Assembly (NCBI GenBank): GCA_030068145.1 | Contig: JAPJBO010000486.1 | Location: 105,606-169,605 of the forward strand | Length of the DNA: 64,000 nucleotides | Reading direction: 5' to 3' | Source: Diplonema papillatum | Taxonomy: Eukaryota; Euglenozoa; Diplonemea; Diplonemida; Diplonemidae | Shown here: piece after piece, positions 32,521 through 42,300 of the stretch | Numbering within the stretch: the first letter of the stretch is position 1 | How the letters are laid out: each line of letters opens with the position of its first letter | Program-made: the position numbers and the translations under genes | The notes under the pieces: generated by a model | What the model was told of the DNA's origin: nothing | The model's input: only the letters and a program-made list of their open reading frames with translations | Database searches by the model: none

Positions 32521-35415
32521 TCCGCAATATTTATGCGCAAATCAGTTTCAGCTTAAATGAGCCGAATCACTGAACCCCCTGAAAACGACCTCAGCTCGAC
32601 TACGCGGTAAGGACCGCCTTGATGTTACTTCGATTAAACTCACGCTAATCTGAAACGAGTGGGGCAGCAGGACATCGCGTCCCTCCCCGATGCGAGCTGA
32701 TTGCCGGTTGGATACAAGCAACTGCACCTTTGTATCCCGACACTCTGTCTCTGGGTGCTTCCGGATTACGCGCAATCAAATCGGGGGTTTCAAACATGAT
32801 GCTAATTAAACCAACGGGCAACAGGGTTTATGGCGCTGGACTTAACCTCTGTGGCGCTCGTTGGGTCCATACACCCTCCTCACGACCGTCGGCGTGCAGC
32901 AGAAGCTGGACAACGGAATGAAACGCAAAGGGTTTGATCGGACAACAGAGCACAATCCACCGACATGGAAAGAATGGACACTCTTTGCGTCACCCTGCTC
33001 AAAAGGAACTGGTTCAAGCCGAGGGACGCACACGCGAAAGACAAAATGAAAACAAAAAAAAAACGCGCTAAAAAAGAATGGGATGGAGGGGGGTGCCACG
33101 AAAAGAAATCACAGGCAAACGATTGAAAGAGCGGACATTCAAAACGATTGAAGGGGCACGGGGGAGGTGGGCTGTAAGCAGGGAGGGGGGTGCGCTACGG
33201 CGTCGTATAGCTATGCTTGGGTTCTCGTCTCTGGGGTTTGTCCGAAGGACACCAGAGCGAAGTGGAATGGTGGCTTAACGGGTCGTGTGCACTGAAGCTG
33301 AAGCGCATGAGAGGGGAGGCAAAGAAAACGGGGAAAGATCATGCTTTGGCAGTGGGCGCGGTACGACGGGGCACAGAAGCGGCCGGAACACGAATTAAAC
33401 GGGCTGTTGCGGCTTCCTCGGGGAGCCTGATTTTCGCGGCTCCTCCTGTTCTAGTATCTTCGCGCATTTTGATGCACAAATACTCGAGGGGCTGCCTTGT
33501 GCTTCGAAGGCTAGAGGGGGAGAAACAGTACACCTACAAAGTGGGTCGTTTTTGTCGAGCGTTGGCGCCCGCCATTGAATGTGTTTCGTGTGGGCTACAG
33601 CACATTTACCTCCTTTGATCTTTTGCAATGAATATTTGCCTCCTTTGATCTTTTGCAACTGGCAGTCTCCTCAAGTATTTCCAGAGTGCTTTTACAAAAA
33701 AATAAAATGGAAATAGAGGGACTCTCGCAAGGGCCGCGCCGCCGTGTGCGCGTTTGCGAGAGTTTCCTCTTTCTATTCTTCGTTGAAGACGCGCCAACAC
33801 CGCGGTATCGGTCCTGCCGTGTGTCCCTTCGCCGGACCGCCGTCTCGCTTCCCTTTCTCCTAGGTCAACAGACATTTCCCTTATTTTTCTGACAAAACGT
33901 AAAAGCTTTCTGTTTCCTGCCGCTCGCGGGGGATGAACGTCCAAACAGTCAAATAAAGGGGGCCGGGGGGTGGCGAGAATAGTGAAGAAGGGGGCAAAAG
34001 AAGAGTTTCCGGAAGAAAAAAAAAAGGAAGCGAAACGTATAAAAAGGAGGCAGCAACGGGGGAAGCGAGAGGAGGGGGTACGAGGGGGAGTATACCTATT
34101 CTGCGTCCTTCTGTCCTTTTTCCTGTTGCTAAAACGACGTTGCCAAGGCGATATCGAGGCTAGCACGTCTGGGGTTGCCTTTGTTGTCTGATCACGTGTG
34201 TACGATTCATTCATAGATTCGGATTGCGAGTAGGAAAGGCCGCGGGCAGTAGCGAGCTCTTCTTTCTTCAGCATTGCATGTCCAGTAACAACAACACGAT
34301 CAAGAGAAGAACGTCTTACTGTTTGCACTTGGGGGTCCCCCCCCGCCCATTCCCCCGCACCCCCCAAGAAAATACAAAATAATTGGGGGCGTTCGAGAGA
34401 AAAGTCTTTGCACTTGATGATGGGTGTGATTTGGGGAGGCTCGACAGTGGTCTCGCCTCGCGTTGGTGCCGAGAGTCGTAGCGGTGTGGGCGTGTAGCAC
34501 GAAGGCCGCGACTCCTGGGGTCCATTCCGCTTCCTGGAAAAAGTCAGCGGGAGACACCGCGCAACCGCTTCGTTGACGAATCGTTTCCTCTCGCGGGTGC
34601 AAAGAGAATGTGCTGTGCGAAAAAAAAAATGAGAAAAAAAGACGCAGTGACAAAACGACAGCAAACGAACGGCTGGGGGGAACAGCCGCCGGGGGGGGGG
34701 GCAAAAACAGAAGCGACAGGGGGGGGGTGATGGGTGGGGGGAGCAAGAAGGCGAGCGAGAAACGCGCGCGGTGCGTCTGCGTGCGTCCAGCTGCATGGAA
34801 GATGCATTTCCGCGCTCAGCGGGGGGCTGGCAGGGGTCGATACGCAGCATCTTACGCTTCCTGTCGGTTACGGGTGGTAGTGGATCGAGGAGGAAGTGAA
34901 GCCGCGTGGGTCTTAATCACAATGGAGTCGCTCTACTGAACAGCGTTCTGGCCTTGCTTGGAGGATCGGTACTGAAGATCGTGTATCGAGCAAAGCTTTT
35001 AACCTTATGCCCTACGCGAGATTTCTGTTCCCGCTGAGCTTGCCGTAGGACACCCTGCGTAAATGTGGAACAGATGTGCCGCCTCAGCCAAACTGCCCCA
35101 TTCTTCCTCAGTCAACCGCTCCATTCATGTTCTCGTCACGACAGACCGGACGCTGAGACCGGACAAAAGACGTGAAAAGCAAGCATATTAGTGCAGCACG
35201 TACGGTTCTGACGGTTGCCCTAAGACAGCTTGTTGGAAACCTTTCGTGCATTTTTGCGAAAAAGACGCCAGGTCTCTCAGGCAGTCGTGGCAGATGGTTA
35301 TCGACCTGCCGAATCACATTTCCTACCTATGCTGGGAAGATCTCCAACATCAAAAAGTATGTCGCAAGCATCATGCTTGCTCACTTTGCATTTTCGTTCC
35401 GCTCATGCCCGCCCG
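32521..35415. other. purine/pyrimidine-biased non-coding stretch
   Basis: About 2.9 kb without a recognisable gene. A minus-strand frame of 414 codons (33606..34850) is probably spurious: it is rich in Pro, Arg, Phe and Ser from polypurine/polypyrimidine tracts and has no domain. A 22-bp direct repeat (CCTCCTTTGATCTTTTGCAA) lies at ~33609-33658. Confidence 0.5.
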
Positions 35416-35419
35416 CAAG

Positions 35420-35605
35420 CCCGCAAGAGCTTCTGCCCTATCAGCTTTTGACGGTAGTGTAGTGGACTACCGTGGCTGTAACGGGTAACGGGGAATTAGG
35501 GTTCGATTCCGGAGAGGGAGCCTGAGAAACGGCTACCACATCTAAGGATGGCAGCAGGTACGCAAATTGCCCAATAGCAACACTGCTGAGGCAGCGAACT
35601 TATGC
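35420..35605 (+). rRNA. 18S (SSU) rRNA fragment
   Basis: Contains the universal GTAACGGGGAATTAGGGTTC, then GATTCCGGAGAGGGAGCCTG, AGAAACGGCTACCACATC and GGCAGCAGG..CGCAAATTGCCC, preceded by CTGCCCTATCAGCTTTTGAC. About 185 nt of the 5' domain is present, with no flanking SSU sequence. After CCCAAT it reads AGCAACACTGCTGAGGCAGCGAA. GAGGCAGCGA at this place is, as I recall, characteristic of Euglenozoa (most eukaryotes have GAGGTAGTGA). A dispersed rDNA fragment, not a working gene. Confidence 0.88.
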
Positions 35606-35996
35606 AGTCGTCGGCTCATTTCTCTCGGATTCGGGTGTAAAACCCGCGCCCAATAAATTTTTGCCGAAAGAACCCAGCCCGGTCGTTGGTGTTCCGGGTC
35701 AGAAACAACCTTGCCGTATCTTCGTTTTCTGGCTGTTTTGTGACGTCTTGCTTCATTGCAGCTTTCAAAATGAGGTTTAGGGAGCCCATTCACTCGCGCA
35801 CGGCCAATAGCCGAGAACTGCGACTTCTTTTCATAATTCTCAAGGGCGGTACTTCAACGTGTTTACCCGCGTACAAGCTAAAACGACTGCAAGAGCTCGG
35901 CGCGTTAAAAAACATCTTAATTGGTCACCAACCAATGAATGACCTCTGAAACACATGCTGGTCATGGGACAAACGTGGCGCGGGTGATATAGATAC
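35606..35996. other. intergenic before H+-PPase copy 1
   Basis: No gene seen. The stretch ends at the sharp left boundary of the duplicated H+-PPase block. Confidence 0.5.
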
Positions 35997-38725
35997 ACAG
36001 GTTGCACGCCCCGAATTCGAAATCATACCACCACCTCGGCGACCGGCTCCGTGGTTTCCACGACAGGCTCAGCAGATTCATCGGCCGGCTTCTTCAAGAT
36101 GACCAGCTGGATGACGAGCATCAGGACGGCTGCGACACCGATGAGGATCAGTCCGATCCACCAGAAGTCCCAGCTCTCGTCGAAGAGAGGAGCGCACACG
36201 AACGAGAATCGGGTCATCAACTTGATCAGAATGTTGAGAGCCGGACCAGACGTGTCCTTGAACGGGTCTCCCACCGTGTCACCACACACAGCAGCCTTGT
36301 GGCAGTCAGTTTTCTTGCCCTGCACGACTCCGTCAACCTTGAAGTTGCCGGCCTCGATCCACTTCTTGGCGTTGTCCCAAGCACCACCCGTGTTGCTCAT
36401 CTGCACACCCAGCAGGTAGCCTGAGGCGATGGCACCAACCAGCACTCCGACCAGGCAGTGCGAGCCGAAGCCGAAACCCATGATCAGCGGCGCGAAGATC
36501 GCCAGAACTCCAGGCATGAGCATCTCTCTCAGCGACGATGCGCAGCTGATCGTGATGCATCTCGTGTAGTCCGGCTTGTGCGTAGGGTCAGTCAGGATCA
36601 GCGGGTCAGCACGGAACTGACGACGCACCTCGTGCATCATCTCCTGAGCAGCCTTGTTCACACTCAACATCGTCATGGCTCCGAAGATGTACGGAAGCAG
36701 CGATCCGATCAGAACACCGATCACAACAACCGGGCGCATGAGGTTCACCTTCTCGATTCCCGCAACGCGGGCGAAGGCAGCAAGGAGCGAGATCGCACTC
36801 AGCACAGCACTACCGTTGGCGAAACCCTTTCCAGTGGCAGCAGTCGTGTTACCCAACGAGTCGAGGGCGTCAGTGTAGTCACGAACCCACTCAGGCAACT
36901 CACTCATCTCCGCAATACCACCAGCGTTGTCAGCAACAGGGCCGAAAGCGTCCGTAGACATCGTCACTCCGAGCGTCGACAACATACCGCACACAGTAAT
37001 CGCAGTGCCGTAGAAGCCGCACAGGTAGTAGGCGCCCAGCACAGCAGCCACGATCAGCAGAAGCGGCACAACCGTCGAGTACATACCCATACCGAGACCC
37101 TGGATGATCACGGGGCCAGGTCCGAACTCGGTGGCACGGCCAATGGACTGAGTCGGCTCCTCAGTGTGGCTCGTGAAGTACTCTGTCACCATGCCGATGA
37201 GGATACCAACAACGAGACCGAGCATGATGCATCCGAACAGACGGGGACCCGGGTTCAGCTGGTTCTTCGGGTTGTTGGGGACGTCGTCGAGTGCATCAGA
37301 TTCATCCTCAAAGAAGAACACACAGAGGAAGAGGGTCGTGATCGTGATCAGGATGCCTGCGGCGAAGATGTTCAAGCGCAACGCCTTCAGCAAGTCGTCA
37401 AGCGTCGGGATCGAGCCGTCAGCCTTCACTCCGACACGGACGTACACAGTGCACACAATGCTCCAGACAAGGCCGATCGACACAATGTAGAACGGGAGGG
37501 CAACACCTTTCTTTCCGAACTCAGGGGCGCCCATCACGCACGCAGCCACGACAGCTCCGACGAACGACTCGAACAAGTCAGCACCCATACCGGCAACGTC
37601 ACCCACGTTGTCTCCGACGCAGTCAGCAATCGTGGCGGGGTTCTTCGGCGAGTCCTCAGCGAGCGCGTTGTCAACCTTCCCGCACAAGTCAGCTCCCACG
37701 TCGGCAGCCTTCGTGTAGATACCACCACCCACACGTGCGAACAGAGCCACAGCAGACGAACCGAAACCGAATCCACCAAGGGAGTTGGTGTTTCCGAACG
37801 TCACGTAGCACAGAGCCAGACCGAAGATACCGAAGCTGACCACGGCAAGACCCATGCACGCGCCGGTGCGGAACGCCACTCCCATTCCGTTCGAGACACC
37901 AGCGTCCCTGTCCGAGTAGCACGCTGCCGCAGTCCTGCAGTTACCCTCCGTGGCAATGTGCATACCGAAGTACCCGCACGACGCAGACAGGAACGCACCG
38001 ATCAAGAAAGACACAGACGTCGACGGCACCCAGTCGTTCTCCTCACCGTCAACCGCAGTGTACAGGAAGATCCACAGAAGAGCCACGAAAGGGGCCAACC
38101 ACATGTACTCTTGGTGCAAGAACGTCATCGCAGCGTCGTGGATGATCTCCGCAAGACGGCTCATCTCGTCGGTACCACGCGGCTGCGCCAGCACACTGCT
38201 CGCGTAGAAGCACACGGCCGCGAATCCCGCGAAGGAGCACGCCATGGCTGCCCACACAGCAGCATACGGAATTTCGTACGTGCATTCGTAGTGCACAGGG
38301 ATGTTCCCCGCCGGCACTCCGCCGGCAACCGTAGTGATGATGCAGGCACTCGTTCTCTCGGGCAGCGTAAGAGGCTGGCCGTTGATACCGTTCATCTCGG
38401 GAATCGGCTCGAACTGTCCAACGAAGTTCTTCCAATGGCGCGACGTCAGGGCCACAGCCTCAGGGTGGAACTTGTCAGATCGGTCGAAGTCATCGGTGTA
38501 CTCAGCGAACAGGCACAGAACAATGGCACACGCTGACAGCAACAGCATCAGGACACCGAGGACGGTGTACGTCGGCGCCGAACGTCCCGGGACCTCATTC
38601 CACGCCGGCATGACAGCCTCCTCCTTCTCGAGTTCCATTTCCCCTTGCGGAGTCATGGGACTCTTCGCTTCCTCCGTTGGCAATGGCTCAGCCATGTTTG
38701 CTATCCTTTTTTTTGATGACCTGCG
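35997..38725 (-). repeat. 2.73-kb duplicated block carrying H+-PPase (copy 1)
   Basis: Matches 53828..56556 with no difference in the stretches I compared, and at the protein level throughout. It includes only ~26 bp beyond the stop and ~30 bp before the ATG; outside, the flanks are unrelated. The 5' edge on the coding strand coincides with CGCAG|GTCATC, a plausible (trans-)splice acceptor. Confidence 0.9.
36023..38695 (-). CDS. K+-dependent membrane H+-pyrophosphatase, copy 1
   Basis: An 890-residue, intronless, true ATG to TGA protein (starts MAEPLPTEEAKSPM). H+-PPases (VP1/AVP1 family, about 16 membrane helices) hydrolyse PPi and pump H+ into vacuoles or acidocalcisomes. The first catalytic signature lies near residue 331 ([20 protein letters not shown], then [20 protein letters not shown]). 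[11 protein letters not shown] at ~621 has Ala in the position that marks K+-dependent type I enzymes. AWDNAKKW (~775) and [14 protein letters not shown] (~806) complete the Mg-PPi site. It is longer than the ~770 typical residues, through its N-terminal cytosolic extension and luminal loops. A second copy lies at 53854..56526. Confidence 0.95.
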   Translation of the reverse strand: MAEPLPTEEAKSPMTPQGEMELEKEEAVMPAWNEVPGRSAPTYTVLGVLMLLLSACAIVLCLFAEYTDDFDRSDKFHPEAVALTSRHWKNFVGQFEPIPEMNGINGQPLTLPERTSACIITTVAGGVPAGNIPVHYECTYEIPYAAVWAAMACSFAGFAAVCFYASSVLAQPRGTDEMSRLAEIIHDAAMTFLHQEYMWLAPFVALLWIFLYTAVDGEENDWVPSTSVSFLIGAFLSASCGYFGMHIATEGNCRTAAACYSDRDAGVSNGMGVAFRTGACMGLAVVSFGIFGLALCYVTFGNTNSLGGFGFGSSAVALFARVGGGIYTKAADVGADLCGKVDNALAEDSPKNPATIADCVGDNVGDVAGMGADLFESFVGAVVAACVMGAPEFGKKGVALPFYIVSIGLVWSIVCTVYVRVGVKADGSIPTLDDLLKALRLNIFAAGILITITTLFLCVFFFEDESDALDDVPNNPKNQLNPGPRLFGCIMLGLVVGILIGMVTEYFTSHTEEPTQSIGRATEFGPGPVIIQGLGMGMYSTVVPLLLIVAAVLGAYYLCGFYGTAITVCGMLSTLGVTMSTDAFGPVADNAGGIAEMSELPEWVRDYTDALDSLGNTTAATGKGFANGSAVLSAISLLAAFARVAGIEKVNLMRPVVVIGVLIGSLLPYIFGAMTMLSVNKAAQEMMHEVRRQFRADPLILTDPTHKPDYTRCITISCASSLREMLMPGVLAIFAPLIMGFGFGSHCLVGVLVGAIASGYLLGVQMSNTGGAWDNAKKWIEAGNFKVDGVVQGKKTDCHKAAVCGDTVGDPFKDTSGPALNILIKLMTRFSFVCAPLFDESWDFWWIGLILIGVAAVLMLVIQLVILKKPADESAEPVVETTEPVAEVVV

Positions 38726-39231
38726 GGGAGCAATTATTTATGGAGGTTCGCCTGTTAGCTCCGGAGTACTGTGCACTTGGTGTTGTGGTTCCCAGGGAAA
38801 GGGATCGGCGAGACTTAGTTCTGGGAATCCCTGGAGGGGGGGTATGTTGCACATCTTCTTGCGGTGTAATTCCCCAGTGGTTTCAGATGGCAATCGGCTT
38901 CGCTTTCCTCCCAAGATATTTAGCTTGAACAAGGGAAGAACACCCCCGCAATAATAGGTAGTCCTCCAGTCAGTTATCAGCTTAGCGTCAAAATCAACAA
39001 CTCGCATGTGTGTTGTGCCCTTTACGAATGGACCGTGTAGGAGTGATTGGCAAGAGCCTTGCTGACGAGGTAACGACCGCCTGCTTCACAAACACCCCCG
39101 TTTTCACACTTCCTTCTATACCTGCCTCGACAAGGACCGACCGATCATCCTCCATTGTGTTACCGTCGATCCCGAAGGACGATCAGTTTGGTGTCTTGCG
39201 ACCTTTGTTTGTTTGGTAAGGAGTTTTGGTG
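38726..39231. other. intergenic between H+-PPase copy 1 and the TIR-bounded LINE cluster
   Basis: No gene seen. The 5' region of H+-PPase copy 1 should lie here; its sequence differs completely from that upstream of copy 2. Confidence 0.5.
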
Positions 39232-39375
39232 ACTGGGGCGATCCACCTAATTTCTAGCAGAAAAAATCACAGAATTCCAAATCAATTCACAACTTTTCAC
39301 AACTTTTCGTCGTCTTGTTGCGTTAGTGGGGAGTCATTTGCAAGCAAATGAGTACCACACTATGCCAGCTTTTCG

Positions 39376-42300
39376 CTACGTGACTCCAGAAGGGTCACTT
39401 TTTCCGCGCTTTCGGCGCGGCGCAACTCTAGTCGGTTGCAACTGTTGTTGGCAGTTGCTCACGATCTCATAATCCGAAAAGGAATCGGAGTCCTCGCTTT
39501 CTCGTTTGCGCCGATAGGCACGCCGCGATGCGGAGGACGTGAGTAGCCGGGAAGAGACGGCGGGAGGGCGCGTTCGTTGTGTGACCCGTGGAGGGTCGGA
39601 ACCAGAATCAGAAAAAGAGCCCGAGTCAGGGCCTGCCATCGAAGAGGGCCGGGCGGGGCCGGGTGGGCGCGGTGTGTTCGGGCCGGCGAGGCCAGTGCCG
39701 TCGTCGCCGAGATCGGCGCGTCGTCGTCGTGCGCGCAGCGCGGCTGCGGGAGAGGTCGTGGGGGTGCAAGGCGCGGGTCGCTTCCTGCCTGCTGGCGGGG
39801 GGGCGCGCTTCGGGGGCGATTTCGTCGTCCGCCTTCTCCGGCCACGGCTGGTAGGTGTCCCCGGTGGGGACGGCGCGCGCCGCTTCCGGCCTGTGAGGCC
39901 GTCGCTCTCGCCGCGACCGCCACCGCCGCCGCCGCCGCGACCGCCACCGCGTGCGCCGCCGCGTGCGCGGCCGCGACCAGTGCCGCGGCCGCCGCCACCG
40001 TCTCCGCCACTGTCGTCTCCGCCGCCCCGGCCGCCGCGGCCGCGGCCACGGCCGCGGCCGCCATGACCACCGCCACCCCCGTCGCCACTGCTGCTGTCGC
40101 GGCCAGCACCACCCCTGTGATGCCCCCGTCCGCAGCACGCGTCGGCGTTCGGGCAGGTCCCGCATCGCGTCAGCCGATGCGCCCGGCAGCATTGAATGCG
40201 CAGGCCGTCGTCCGGGCGGTGGTGCACCTGGCAGCACTGGTCAACTACAAGGCTGTAGTTTCTTCGCATGCCAGTGCACACCGCGCACTTCTGCTTTGCG
40301 CAGGCATCGCAGACCGACTGCGTGCGGAGCAGAGGGTCCGCCTGCGCAGCCGGTACAAGCACGGGAAGGCGCGGGCGTTGCGGCAGAGGGGTGGGCACGT
40401 CCCAGCGCAGCGAACGCTGTGCCCGCCGCGCCGCGTCGTACTGCGGGAACACGTCCCCGCCCCAGTTCTTCCCGTCCCCGGCAGCTGCCCGCGGAAAGCT
40501 CGCCTCCAGCACCCCGTGCGTCTCCTCGCCCCCGGCGAAGCGTGGGCGAGGTGTCAATCCCCCCCACAGCATCGGCGCCCCCAGGGTCCTCATCGAGCCC
40601 ACCCGGACCTTCCGCTCGGCAGGCAACGGCGACGGCAGCTGCAGGTCTCGGCACAGGCGGCACAATGTCGACAGCATCGTCCAGAGGGTCTTCCCCCTCT
40701 GGTTGGCGGCGAGCCTTCGTATTCCCGGGGGGGCAGGGACGTCGACCCCGGTGTGGACCTCGAAGTCCACTGCCAGCTCAACGCACGACACCTCGCCTGC
40801 GTTCGTCCACCTCAGTGCCGACAGCCAGCCCTTGAGCGCCCGCATCGCACGGCCGCCGTACGGCCATCTCGGCGGCTCATCCGGAAGGCGGTCGAAGTCG
40901 AACAGGTGTTGCACCGCCGGCAGCGGCGCAGCTGCGTGCCAGGGGTGCATCGGTTGCACCGCGGAGAGGCGGCGTCGCTCCGCCTCCACGCGTGCAGTGT
41001 ACACCGCCGCCATGAGGCGGTGAAGGGCCGCGACCTCCACCCGCATTCCTTCGACAATAACCCCATGCACACGCGTGCAAGACGGCCACCTCGCCCGGTC
41101 CGCCCGCAGGAGTTCGGCGAAGCAAGGACGGCCGCGAATCTCGTCGTAGGCGGGGCACTCCCACCACAGGTGATCCGCTGTGTCCTGGACGCCCAGGTCG
41201 CAGTCCCTGCAGCCGCGGTCCAGCGGCGGACGCTGAGGTTCCGAAGAGGAGGATTCGGAGACGTGCTCGTCAAAGCTGCCGGTCGTATCAGAGGCGGTCG
41301 ACGACACGGACGCCGAGGAGCTCGGCGACCCGTCTGTCCCGGCCGCCCCTCCGTTCGCACGCGCATTCCGTCCCCACCGCGCAGCGAGGAACACACCCCC
41401 GGACAGAATCACCGCCAGCGCACGTTTCTCGCCAGCGTCAGCCGTCGCTAGGCGCAGCTCGTTCGTACGCCTGCAGTCCACCCCTGCCTGCACGCCGTCG
41501 TAAGACGGCCGTTGCCTCGCAAGCTGCGTCCAGGTCGTCTGCCGTAGCCGTGCCCGGATGGCGTGGTGCCTCTCGCCCCTCTCCATGTCGAGAAGCCGGC
41601 GGCCCTCGAGCGCCGCGGTCGCAAAGTCGTGGCCTTCGAAATCGATGCCCGCGACCGTGAAACCGTCAGAGATGGCGATCCCGACAGGTCCCAGGCGCGC
41701 CTTCGGCAACAACACACCGTGCCGGCTGTAAAGCCGGGCGATGTTCAGCATGCGGGCGTGTACGCGGGGGAGCCTCTCGCACGTGTCGAAAAGCGAGCAC
41801 AGGATCCTGTACGGCCGAGCCAACAGTGGGTCCATTCGGTGGGCTTTCGCCAGGATGGCCAGCACCGCCGTCACATTCCTCGACGGATGCTTCGTCCCGA
41901 AAGCTCCCTTCACTACCCGCGACCGCAGCCCCCTGAGGCACGTCTGCGTGTACCCCTCGTACGAGCACCCCGCCAGCACGCTTCCGAGGACATTGGAGCT
42001 CGCCACCTCGCAGCGGACATCGAATGGAAGGCGCGAGGTGCTCAGCCTGTCCAGCAATGCGTTATGGGCCTTCAGACGCGCGTCGTTGGTACGTTCCGCC
42101 TGAACGCTCGCGACACTCGTACGCACACCGAGGATCTTCGCCGCCGTCGCTGTCGGTATCGTCTCGTCGCCGACTGCCAGCACGCTCGTATAGGGCCGCC
42201 GCCGACGCTGCCGCACCGTGCCCGCGGGGATCCCCATCGCCAGTGTCTTCGTCATGTTCAGCCGCATCCCTGTCAGGGCGCAGAACTGTGCGATGACGTC

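Noticed and set aside
33606..34850. 414-codon minus-strand frame
   Set aside because: Composition follows polypurine/polypyrimidine tracts, with no domain or conserved segment. Kept only as a note within the intergenic entry.
36458..38536. 692-codon plus-strand frame antisense to H+-PPase copy 1 (and the same at 54289..56367)
   Set aside because: It mirrors the strong codon bias of the conserved minus-strand gene; its product is low-complexity (His/Arg/Glu-rich) with no domain.
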